In this document: positions 1 through 7,291 of the stretch, one piece after another | Position numbering within the stretch: position 1 is the first letter of the stretch | Layout of the letters: every line of letters begins with the position of its first letter | Source of the DNA: a virus | DNA length: 41,024 nt | Reading direction: 5' to 3' (one strand) | Virus record (IMG/VR): IMGVR_UViG_3300025030_000031 | Span: 1 to 41,024 of that record | The notes under the pieces: generated by a model | The model's database searches: none | What the model was told of the DNA's origin: nothing | The model's input: the letters and a program-made list of their open reading frames with translations, nothing else | Made by a program: the position numbers and the translations under genes

Positions 1-127
1 ATGTTTTGCATCTGGATGACATGCTTGGTAAAAGAGACATAAAAGTGGAGTGGAAGGACAACCAGTATGCGTTGAAGGGTTATGCGGATTTGAGCTCGGA
101 AGAATACATGGAGGTGATGAGCCTGGG
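1..127. repeat. Terminal direct repeat (contig overlap), left copy
   Basis: Bases 1-127 are identical to bases 40898-41024. An exact end-to-end repeat of 127 bases is what a circular molecule gives when assembled with k=127, so this is most likely an assembly overlap rather than a packaged terminal repeat. The unique genome would then be 40897 bases. Confidence 0.9.
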
Positions 128-332
128 TGAGAAGTTCGTTGGATATAAAGATATAACGAAAACTGAGAAGCTTTCCAAAGATATTTTAGTGTCGGTGAAT
201 CGGATAATGGAAATCATTGCGCCTGAGTTGGCTGAGTTGAAGCTGTCATTCAGCGGACAGATGCTGGTATTGACTTTCTGGAAAGAGCAGCAGGATGATC
301 CCACAAAAAAGAAACGGGCGAAGGCGAATTAG
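1..332 (+). CDS. Tail assembly chaperone, gpG-like (5' end lies at 40882)
   Basis: This is the 3' part of a gene that starts at ATG 40882 and crosses the contig junction. The joined zero-frame product is about 115 residues, acidic in the middle and lysine-rich at the end (PTKKKRAKAN). Position decides the call: it lies between the tail-tube gene and the tape-measure gene, where siphoviruses encode the chaperone that coats the tape measure before tube polymerisation. Near its end, bases 305-311 read A AAA AAG in the gene's own frame, an ideal -1 slippery heptamer. Five bases downstream is a 7-bp stem (317-323 with 343-349). Ribosomes that slip would continue to 670 and make a longer gpGT-type form. 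No family motif was recognised in the residues, so the call rests on context and the frameshift signal. Confidence 0.8.
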   Translation, partial: VLHLDDMLGKRDIKVEWKDNQYALKGYADLSSEEYMEVMSLGEKFVGYKDITKTEKLSKDILVSVNRIMEIIAPELAELKLSFSGQMLVLTFWKEQQDDPTKKKRAKAN

Positions 333-349
333 AGCCGCTTGACTTCGCC
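305..349 (+). promoter_or_regulatory. Programmed -1 ribosomal frameshift signal
   Basis: The heptamer A_AAA_AAG lies at 305-311 in zero frame. A five-base spacer follows, then the stem GGCGAAG (317-323) pairing with CTTCGCC (343-349). The zero-frame stop is at 330-332, inside the hairpin loop. Heptamer, spacing and stem all match the known arrangement of bacterial and phage -1 sites. Confidence 0.75.
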
Positions 350-670
350 GATATTTTTTCACGGCTTACGTATTGGTATGGACTGGACTATTTCACCATT
401 CGCAGGATGCCGCTTTCAGCGATAGAGCATTATATGGATCTGCTGCCGAGGCGGCAGGCTGAAATGCGGATGATACAAGGGGAGGCGGCGAGTGTGCCGT
501 ACATGGATGAAGAACGTCATGACGAGTGGAAGAAGAGTATTAACCAGATTCTAACGGCGGGGTCTGAGACCCCCGCCAAGCGAACAGAGGTTGCTGCGCC
601 GAGCAAGTTAATGGGATTTGGGATCAAGGTTGTATTGACTTCTGCCTCCACCCTGTCCTCCCCCAAATAG
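311..670 (+). CDS. Tail assembly chaperone, gpT-like -1 frameshift extension
   Basis: The -1 frame is open without interruption from the slippery heptamer (305-311) to the stop at 668-670. It adds about 119 residues to the first 109 of the gpG-like protein, giving a fusion of about 228 residues. The extension opens with acidic residues and then WYGLDYFTIRRMPLSAIEHY, which resembles the second half of split tail chaperones. An internal ATG at 407 could also start a separate protein, but it has no good ribosome-binding site, so frameshifting is the better reading. The last dozen residues and the stop codon come from the left arm of an intergenic palindrome (657-668). In the lambda system gpG and gpGT act in the cytoplasm as tape-measure chaperones and are absent from virions. 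Confidence 0.75.
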   Translation, partial: ETGEGELEPLDFADIFSRLTYWYGLDYFTIRRMPLSAIEHYMDLLPRRQAEMRMIQGEAASVPYMDEERHDEWKKSINQILTAGSETPAKRTEVAAPSKLMGFGIKVVLTSASTLSSPK

Positions 671-702
671 GGAAAGATCAAACATCCCGATTTGGGGGAG
701 GA
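640..702 (+). repeat. Intergenic palindrome, family copy 1
   Basis: CCTCCCCCAAAT (657-668) pairs perfectly with ATTTGGGGGAGG (690-701). The left arm is preceded by CCACCCTGTCCTC, the class-A leader shared with copies at 37336, 38187, 38600 and 40797. The stop codon of the gpT-like frame is formed inside the element, and the element ends about 30 bases before the tape-measure start. Confidence 0.85.
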
Positions 703-729
703 AGAGCAGTTGGAAAAACGGAGAGAATA

Positions 730-3297
730 ATGAGCGGTAGTTTAGGCGAAGCTGTACTTACATTAAATGCCGATGAAAGCAAACTGGATGCCGCGATGGC
801 GAATTCCAGAGGAAAAGTAACGAGTGCAATAGGTTCGATGAAGAGGGATTTCTCTTCGCTTGGATCGTCGCTGGCTGGTATTGGAAGCTCAATCTCGACC
901 ACGATAAGCAGGGTTAGTTCCACGCTGACAAGTGTGGGAAGTACGATCACGCGAAATGTGACTGTGCCTATGGCGGCGCTAGGTGTGGGATTGATTGCAT
1001 TGGGTGTGAATGCTTTGAAGACTGGCGCAGATTTTGAAAAAGCGATGAGCGGGGTGCAAGCTATATTGGGCGCGACCAATGAAGAATTGCAACAACTAAA
1101 AGACCTGGCAATGAATTTGGGTTTGGACCCAAATTTGATCGTATCTGCATCGCAGGCGGCGGGGGTGATGGAGGAACTGGCAAAGAACGGTTTGACTACA
1201 CAGCAGATCATGGATGGCGCGGCAAGGTCTGCGATTGCTTTGGCTAATGCGACGGGAACCGATTTTTCAACTGCGGCGGCGATTGCATCCACAGCGATGC
1301 AGTTATTCAATTTGACTGCGGAGGAAATGGCGAGCATCGTAAACAATATTACGGGTGTGGCAAATTCATCCCGCTTTAGTGTCGAGGATTTTGCACAAGC
1401 GATGGCGATGGGTGGTGGTGTGGCGGCGGCAATGGGAATACCTATCGAAGATTTTGCAACTGCGATAGCTGGACTTTCCACCAGTTTTTCCAGCGGGTCG
1501 GATGCAGGCACATCCTTCAAAGTGTTTCTTCAAAGGCTGGCTCCAGATACAGTACCAGCAATCGAAGCCATGAAAGAATTGGGAATCATCACAGAAGAAG
1601 ACGGCAACCGCTTCTTTGACGCTGAAGGCAATATGAAGAGCCTTTCGGAAATTGCAGGCATTTTACAGGAAGCATTCAAAGACCTGAGCGATGAACAGAA
1701 AATTTTAGCGTTGACCAATATCTTTGGCACTGACGCGATGCGCGCGGCAAATGCGATGGCAGAGCTGGGAGCTGAAGGATTCGATAAGTTGTCCGATTCG
1801 ATGGCAAAGACGGACGCGGCGGCAAATGCAGCGACGCGCATGGACAATCTAGCTGGCGCGGTGGAGATTTTGACTGGCATTGTAGAGTATTTCAAACTAA
1901 AGTTTACCGATGCATTTGGGCCGAGTGTACGAATGGTGGTGGAAACATTCTCGAAGTTTTTGAGCGAGCATTCAGGGCAGATAGACGCAATGTTTATCGT
2001 GCTTTCGGAGGTGTTTGGCGGGTTTGCAGAAAAGATTTCGGCAGGAATTAACGAGCATGGGCCTGCCGTTTTGGATTTTTTTGCGAAGGCGATCGTGGCG
2101 CTGCCAATCGTAATCGAAAAATTGAGTGAAATGGGAAGCGTAGCGGCGCCCTATGTTCAGAAATTATTCGATGCCTTTACAAAGATCACGCCCGACCAAA
2201 TCGCAAAGATCATGGAGACACTATTGGGATTAGCGGCGGCGGGACCTGCATTGATGGCGTTGGGAGCAGCGTTGACACCGATCCTGATTGGATTGGGGGT
2301 AATGCTGGTTCAAACCATCATCAAGAATGGACCCGCGATTCAAGAATTTTTCAAAAATTTGAGCGATAAATTACCTGATCTTGTAGGAAAATTGAAAGAG
2401 ATCGGATCTGTGGCTGGTCCGCAGGTGCAGAAATTGGTGGATGCGTTCATGAAGATGAAGCCGGAGACGATCGTATCCCTGATCGAATTGATCGGCGCAT
2501 TGGTGATATTCAGCAAGGTAGCTGGGGTGCTGGGATCGATTGGCATGTTCTTTTCTGGATTGGCACAAATAGGAACCATCTTATCTGGACTTTCGGGCGT
2601 GGCGTCGCTTCTTGGCACGCTTGGCTCAGTGTTTGCTTCGATCGGGGCGGTAATCACGGGCGGAGTCTTATTACCTTTATTGGTGATCATTGGGACGTTA
2701 GCGCTGGTATATCTGGCTTTCAAGACTAATTTTGGAGGCATTAGAACGACAGCAGAACAATTGGGGTTCATTATTGGATATACCTTTAAGAAGATCGGAG
2801 ATGACATTAAATTTTCCTGGGATGTGACTGTCTGGTATTTGAAGGATAAGTTCAATGAGATGTTGGCGAGTGCGACAGACCTGGTGACCAAGATCAAGGG
2901 AGCATTCAACATTGACTGGAGCGAGTTGGGGAAGAAGATCATTGATGGAATGATCGCAGGAATGATGGGTGGGATCGCGGCAGTGATATCTGCGGCGGAG
3001 GATGTGGCGAAAGCGGCTTTGGATGCGGCGAAGAATGCGCTGGGTATCAAGAGTCCTTCGGCGGCTTTTGCTGCGCTAGGCGATTTCAGCGGGATGGGAT
3101 TTGTGCAGGGATTACAAAAAAGCATGACTCCGCAGAAGATCTCGCCAATTATGAACCGAGTGGTGGCTGGGGCAAGCTCGACAATCAGCCGCTCGATGAA
3201 CAACAATATCACCATCAATAACCCGACGGCTGAGCCTGCTTCGAGCAGTGTGGATGGCACACTGAAGAGGCTGGGATATTTGGGGGTGTTGAAATGA
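730..3297 (+). CDS. Tail tape measure protein
   Basis: This 855-residue protein sets tail length and is threaded through the tail tube; it is the largest gene but one in the tail operon. The N-terminal region (LGEAVLTLNADESKLDAAM, then coiled, alanine-rich helix to residue ~300) is that of the TP901-type tape measures. Hydrophobic stretches lie around residues 75-95, 490-540 and 590-670, as expected for a protein that also inserts into membrane. A glycine-rich C-terminal part contains AALDAAKNALGIKSPSAAF, common near the ends of these proteins. About 1.5 angstrom per residue would predict a tail near 125 nm. ATG 730 follows a purine-rich GGAGAG. The gene overlaps the next one by ATGA. Long antisense open frames over it are shadows of its alanine-rich codons. 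Confidence 0.93.
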   Translation: MSGSLGEAVLTLNADESKLDAAMANSRGKVTSAIGSMKRDFSSLGSSLAGIGSSISTTISRVSSTLTSVGSTITRNVTVPMAALGVGLIALGVNALKTGADFEKAMSGVQAILGATNEELQQLKDLAMNLGLDPNLIVSASQAAGVMEELAKNGLTTQQIMDGAARSAIALANATGTDFSTAAAIASTAMQLFNLTAEEMASIVNNITGVANSSRFSVEDFAQAMAMGGGVAAAMGIPIEDFATAIAGLSTSFSSGSDAGTSFKVFLQRLAPDTVPAIEAMKELGIITEEDGNRFFDAEGNMKSLSEIAGILQEAFKDLSDEQKILALTNIFGTDAMRAANAMAELGAEGFDKLSDSMAKTDAAANAATRMDNLAGAVEILTGIVEYFKLKFTDAFGPSVRMVVETFSKFLSEHSGQIDAMFIVLSEVFGGFAEKISAGINEHGPAVLDFFAKAIVALPIVIEKLSEMGSVAAPYVQKLFDAFTKITPDQIAKIMETLLGLAAAGPALMALGAALTPILIGLGVMLVQTIIKNGPAIQEFFKNLSDKLPDLVGKLKEIGSVAGPQVQKLVDAFMKMKPETIVSLIELIGALVIFSKVAGVLGSIGMFFSGLAQIGTILSGLSGVASLLGTLGSVFASIGAVITGGVLLPLLVIIGTLALVYLAFKTNFGGIRTTAEQLGFIIGYTFKKIGDDIKFSWDVTVWYLKDKFNEMLASATDLVTKIKGAFNIDWSELGKKIIDGMIAGMMGGIAAVISAAEDVAKAALDAAKNALGIKSPSAAFAALGDFSGMGFVQGLQKSMTPQKISPIMNRVVAGASSTISRSMNNNITINNPTAEPASSSVDGTLKRLGYLGVLK

Positions 3298-4070
3298 GCA
3301 GTTGGAGTTTTGAAGGCACGCTCCTAGATGATCTGGGAATCGTGACGCTGGTTTCCGATTCTTTCAAGACACTCAAACGGCGCGGTGGGAATATGTTGAT
3401 CCCTCAGCGCGATGGGCGTATTTTTACGCGAAAATATTACGAGCAGAGAACCATGACGCTGGGATTGGAAATCACTGAGGACTCATTGACAGCGCTGGAG
3501 ACTGCGATAGATACGGTCAAGGCTCTTTTTGGCGAAAGCGAATTGGGAACATTGTCTGAGACGCTGGAGGATTTGACTGTACGAACGCTGGAGGTGGAAC
3601 AAACGGGTGACCTGGATCCTACGCGGGTCTCGCCGCTGTGCGTAAAGATGCTATTGGAGTTTGTCGCGCCTGATCCGTTTTTCCGCGGGTCTGCGCTGGT
3701 GACCGATACACATACGATTGACGCTTCGCCGAAAACGTACACGCTGACGAACCCAGGCACTGTGTATGAGCGCAACCCGAAGATCACATTGACGGGTCCG
3801 CTGAATAATGTGACGATCACGAATCTGATTAATGGTGTGAGCATCAGTTATAACGCTGCGATTGCAAGTCCGCGAGTGGTGACGATCCAGTCAACGAATG
3901 GCGAGTTCACGGCGACAGATGATCTGGGTACGAATGTAATTGGGAATGTTTCACATGCAGGCGATAGCACATTATTTGTTTTGAAAAAAGGCGCGAACCC
4001 GCTCAGCGTGGTGGATTCCGTTGCCACTACAGGCACAATAAAAATTGAGTATTATCCTCCATACCTGTGA
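3294..4070 (+). CDS. Distal tail (Dit-like) protein
   Basis: A 258-residue protein directly after the tape measure, overlapping it by four bases (ATGA), which suggests coupled translation. It begins SSWSFEGTLLDDLGIVTLVS, followed by TLKRRGGNMLIPQRDGRI and a segment on handling of the phage-tail fold (TLGLEITEDSLTALETAIDTVKALFG). This pattern is typical of siphovirus distal-tail proteins, with an N-terminal ring domain and a C-terminal beta sandwich (residues ~150-258, Thr/Val-rich strands). The protein would form the hub ring that joins tail tube to tip or fibre proteins. Assignment to the Dit class rests on gene order and the N-terminal pattern; exact family membership was not checked. Confidence 0.8.
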   Translation: MSSWSFEGTLLDDLGIVTLVSDSFKTLKRRGGNMLIPQRDGRIFTRKYYEQRTMTLGLEITEDSLTALETAIDTVKALFGESELGTLSETLEDLTVRTLEVEQTGDLDPTRVSPLCVKMLLEFVAPDPFFRGSALVTDTHTIDASPKTYTLTNPGTVYERNPKITLTGPLNNVTITNLINGVSISYNAAIASPRVVTIQSTNGEFTATDDLGTNVIGNVSHAGDSTLFVLKKGANPLSVVDSVATTGTIKIEYYPPYL

Positions 4071-4084
4071 TCTAAAAGGAAATT

Positions 4085-7000
4085 ATGACAACCCCCGACC
4101 CAAACAATGACCCCGGTGAATTTATTCTAAATGACTTTATAGATACAGGCGCAAATATAAACATTTTGCCTGCCAAGAATTCCTCATTTCGTCTTGACCT
4201 GAATGAGTGTGGGGGAGGAAATCTTAGCGTTCCTGCTTCGTCCGTTGCCGCAGGACTGATAAAATCCGGGCAGGTTGTGATTGTCAAATATCGCGGCGCA
4301 ATACGGGGAGGTTTTTTTGTCGAGCATATCAACGAAACAATTGCCAATGCAGGCGAGGGCGCCGAGTTGTGGAAAACTATATCAGGGCGCGGCATCCTGG
4401 CACTGTTGGATGATGGCATTGTGTGGCCGGATGCAGAAGGCACTGGATCACGCGAATTTACAAGCACGAAAGCTGGAATACTTTATAACCTGATAACAGA
4501 GGCAGATGCCAGAGGCACATGGATACCTACTCTTGATTTCAGCGCAACAACCGATAGCGAGTCAGTGGCGTGGACTGATAGCGAATTGATGGAATTTTCA
4601 GCCGGTAAATCATTACTGGATGTTGCAAGGGAAGTAGCAGAGATGGGGATTGACATAAACTCTACGATTGATTCGACTGGCTCAATCACACTCAGCGCGT
4701 ATAAAAATGAGTTCGGCTCCAACAAGGCTACGACAATAAAATTTAGGATTGGCAAAGAGTGCATCGAGGTTGGAAGTTCTGAAGCGGGCGATGAAATAAG
4801 GAATGCGCTGGCGGTAAAATACAGCAATGGTTTTTTATTCACCAATGATGCAGTATCCATAGCCGAGAGGCGCAGGCGCGAAGCAGTAATAGACGCGCAA
4901 GATGCGGGCAATGCGGCGAATGCGCTGAATTATGGAAATGCCATTCTTGAATATTCCAAAGACTCGAAGGTAGAGAAATCCGTACAGGTCTATGATGGCG
5001 TTGGCGTCCGCGTTTTCATAGATTATGGGCTAGGCGATTACATCACAATTGATAAAAACGGCACGGAGGCAATTTACAGGATTAGAAGCCTGCAATTATC
5101 CTGGGATGATGATGAGAAAGCCAGCGTAGTTGTCGGTTTGAACTCAATCATCCTTGAGAACGAAATCCGCATGGCGCGGAATCTCAAGAAGTTGCAGGAA
5201 AAATGGAGGCGGGAAGGCGATCCAAGTAAAATTATCGTTAATCAATGGTTTGGACTTGGGTTGAGCAGCGATACAACTGGTGGATATGTACAAGCAATTG
5301 CATTGGATGTAGTAAACAATGTTCTTTTTGTTGGTGGATCATTTGCACAAATTGGAGGAGTTTCGGCGGACAACATTGCAAAATACGATATAAACAGTAA
5401 AACGTGGTCATCTGTTGGAGGACAATTAAATAGTCAGGTTATTGCTCTTGTCATATCTGGTGATGATTTATTCGTAGGTGGCTCATTCACAAATGCAGAC
5501 GGTATTTCGACAGCAGATTATGTTGCGAAATATTCAATTTCGGGAAATACGTGGGCATCTATTGGTGGTCAGTTGAATGACAGCGTAACCGCTTTGGCTG
5601 TATCAGGTGATGACCTGTTTGTGGGTGGTATTTTTACAAATGTTGCTGGCGTCAGTATTTACTCAATTGCTAAATACTCCATATCCGGCGATGTGTGGTC
5701 TGGAATTGGCGGGCAAATATTTAACTATGTAAAAGCTGTTGCAATCTCTGGAGATGATCTGTTTGCCGGAGGTTGGTTTGTTGATGCAGATGGAGAGGTG
5801 ACGGCAGATAAGATTGCAAAATACTCAATATCGGGAGGCACATGGTCGTCCATTGGAGGACAATTAAATAACAATGTTGCCGCCCTGGCAATATCTGGTG
5901 ATGATTTGTTTGTAGGCGGGGCGTTTACCGATGCTGATGGTATTGCGACAGCAGACCGCATTGCGAAATATTCTATTTCAGGTGGTACGTGGTCTAGCAT
6001 AGGAGGAGGACTAGATAATTCTGTAAATGCCTTGACGGTATTTGGAGACGATCTTTTTGTGGGTGGGTCTTTTACAAATTATGATTACATCGCGAAATAT
6101 TCCATATCCGGAAATACATGGGCATCTATTGGCGGAGAATTGAATAATGGGGTTTATGCTCTGGCAATGTCGGGTGATGACTTGTTTGTGGGTGGGTTGT
6201 TTACAACCGTTGAGGGTAGGTCGTCAAAAATGATGGCTGTTTACATTCATTCGCTCGAGGATGTTTTGGATGAACTTGGAGGCGGTGGAAATTCAATTAC
6301 CAGATGGGGTAATATTATCGGTACGCTTGCGAATCAAGGCGATCTAAAAGCCAAGCTGGATTTGATAACTCCGCCCGCCGCGACAGCAGAAAACGATGTG
6401 CAGGTTGGCAATGGCTTGGGTTCGTGGATAAAAAAGACGCTGGCAGAATTCTCTACTATTTTACAAACATCACTAGACGGTGTCTATCTGAAATTGCCCG
6501 GCTGGATTACAGGCATAGGAACATGGTCGTATTCGAGCGCGGACGCTCCATCATTTGTCATATCAATCAATGCAGATGTAACAGCATTAATTAGCGTTGG
6601 AATGCGAATTAAACTTACCCAAACAACAGTTAAATATTTTATCGTTACGGCGGTTGGGGCATACGGCGGGGGGGCTACTCTTGTTACAGTTTACGGAGGC
6701 ACGGACTACACATTAGCCAATGCCGCAATTACTGTACCATTTTATTCGTCTGAAAAAATACCGTTCGGATTTCCGGCTGACCCTTTGAAATGGACGGTAT
6801 CCGCATCCAGTTCAAGTGATTGCCTGAAAGATACTCCAACCGTCAGCACTTGGTATGGAGACACCGGTTTGTCAGCAACAGGCCCCAGCTTGTCCATTCC
6901 CATTGGCGCATGGCGCGTGGATTATAAAGGTCTTATTTCTTCAAAAGACACAACAGTTGTAGATTTCACTATCTACTCCACGCTTTCCACTGCAAGCAAC

Positions 7001-7219
7001 AGCGAATCGGATTCGCGCTTTACGGCTGGCGTGGTTCTAAGCGCACCGTCGGGGTCTTATACGATTTTTGGACCAGTTTTTGTGCAAAATAATATTTTGC
7101 TTGCGTCAAAAACAACCTACTATTTCAACGTTAAATCCAACATTTCAACCGCTGACAATATCCGTATTCGCGGTGATGTTGTGGCAAGCACTATAAAAGC
7201 GGTGTGTGCATATTTGTAA
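4085..7219 (+). CDS. Tail tip/receptor-binding protein with seven-bladed propeller
   Basis: A 1044-residue protein in three parts. Residues ~1-380 resemble the siphovirus ReqiPepy6 Gp37-like tail proteins (region around GRGILALLDDGIVWPD), which attach to the distal tail. Residues ~400-718 hold seven imperfect repeats of about 45 residues, each with a strand pair like ALAISGDDLFVGGAF and then IAKYSISGGTWSSIGG. Seven units is the right number to close one beta-propeller. Residues ~720-1044 form a Thr/Ser-rich beta domain that starts after a Gly-rich hinge (LGGGGN) and may carry the trimer tip. The gene lies last in the rightward tail operon, 14 bases after the Dit-like gene, and ends just before a bidirectional terminator. 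A role in host-surface binding is inferred from position and fold. Confidence 0.8.
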   Translation: MTTPDPNNDPGEFILNDFIDTGANINILPAKNSSFRLDLNECGGGNLSVPASSVAAGLIKSGQVVIVKYRGAIRGGFFVEHINETIANAGEGAELWKTISGRGILALLDDGIVWPDAEGTGSREFTSTKAGILYNLITEADARGTWIPTLDFSATTDSESVAWTDSELMEFSAGKSLLDVAREVAEMGIDINSTIDSTGSITLSAYKNEFGSNKATTIKFRIGKECIEVGSSEAGDEIRNALAVKYSNGFLFTNDAVSIAERRRREAVIDAQDAGNAANALNYGNAILEYSKDSKVEKSVQVYDGVGVRVFIDYGLGDYITIDKNGTEAIYRIRSLQLSWDDDEKASVVVGLNSIILENEIRMARNLKKLQEKWRREGDPSKIIVNQWFGLGLSSDTTGGYVQAIALDVVNNVLFVGGSFAQIGGVSADNIAKYDINSKTWSSVGGQLNSQVIALVISGDDLFVGGSFTNADGISTADYVAKYSISGNTWASIGGQLNDSVTALAVSGDDLFVGGIFTNVAGVSIYSIAKYSISGDVWSGIGGQIFNYVKAVAISGDDLFAGGWFVDADGEVTADKIAKYSISGGTWSSIGGQLNNNVAALAISGDDLFVGGAFTDADGIATADRIAKYSISGGTWSSIGGGLDNSVNALTVFGDDLFVGGSFTNYDYIAKYSISGNTWASIGGELNNGVYALAMSGDDLFVGGLFTTVEGRSSKMMAVYIHSLEDVLDELGGGGNSITRWGNIIGTLANQGDLKAKLDLITPPAATAENDVQVGNGLGSWIKKTLAEFSTILQTSLDGVYLKLPGWITGIGTWSYSSADAPSFVISINADVTALISVGMRIKLTQTTVKYFIVTAVGAYGGGATLVTVYGGTDYTLANAAITVPFYSSEKIPFGFPADPLKWTVSASSSSDCLKDTPTVSTWYGDTGLSATGPSLSIPIGAWRVDYKGLISSKDTTVVDFTIYSTLSTASNSESDSRFTAGVVLSAPSGSYTIFGPVFVQNNILLASKTTYYFNVKSNISTADNIRIRGDVVASTIKAVCAYL

Positions 7220-7260
7220 GGAGTTTTGAACGGCTTCTTTGGTATGTGCATTACCTCTAC

Positions 7261-7291
7261 AAAAAGACCGCGCTATGAACGCGGTCTTTTT
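7261..7291. terminator. Bidirectional rho-independent terminator
   Basis: AAAAAGACCGCG (7261-7272) pairs perfectly with CGCGGTCTTTTT (7280-7291) around a seven-base loop. It has an A tract on one side and a T tract on the other, so it can stop both the rightward tail operon and the leftward integrase. The serine-recombinase stop codon lies in the loop. Confidence 0.9.

Noticed and set aside
640-702. Calling the intergenic palindromes simply rho-independent terminators
   Set aside because: The stems are strong but lack the T tract after the right arm, most interrupt a single co-transcribed late operon, and two are translated.
678-1520. Long antisense open frames over the tape-measure gene (also 1530-1895 and 2340-3260)
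   Set aside because: They mirror Ala/Gly-rich codons of the tape measure, have no ribosome-binding sites and resemble no protein.
4085-7219. Diversity-generating retroelement target in the tail protein
   Set aside because: No reverse transcriptase gene and no template repeat were found in the window; the seven repeats are structural blades.
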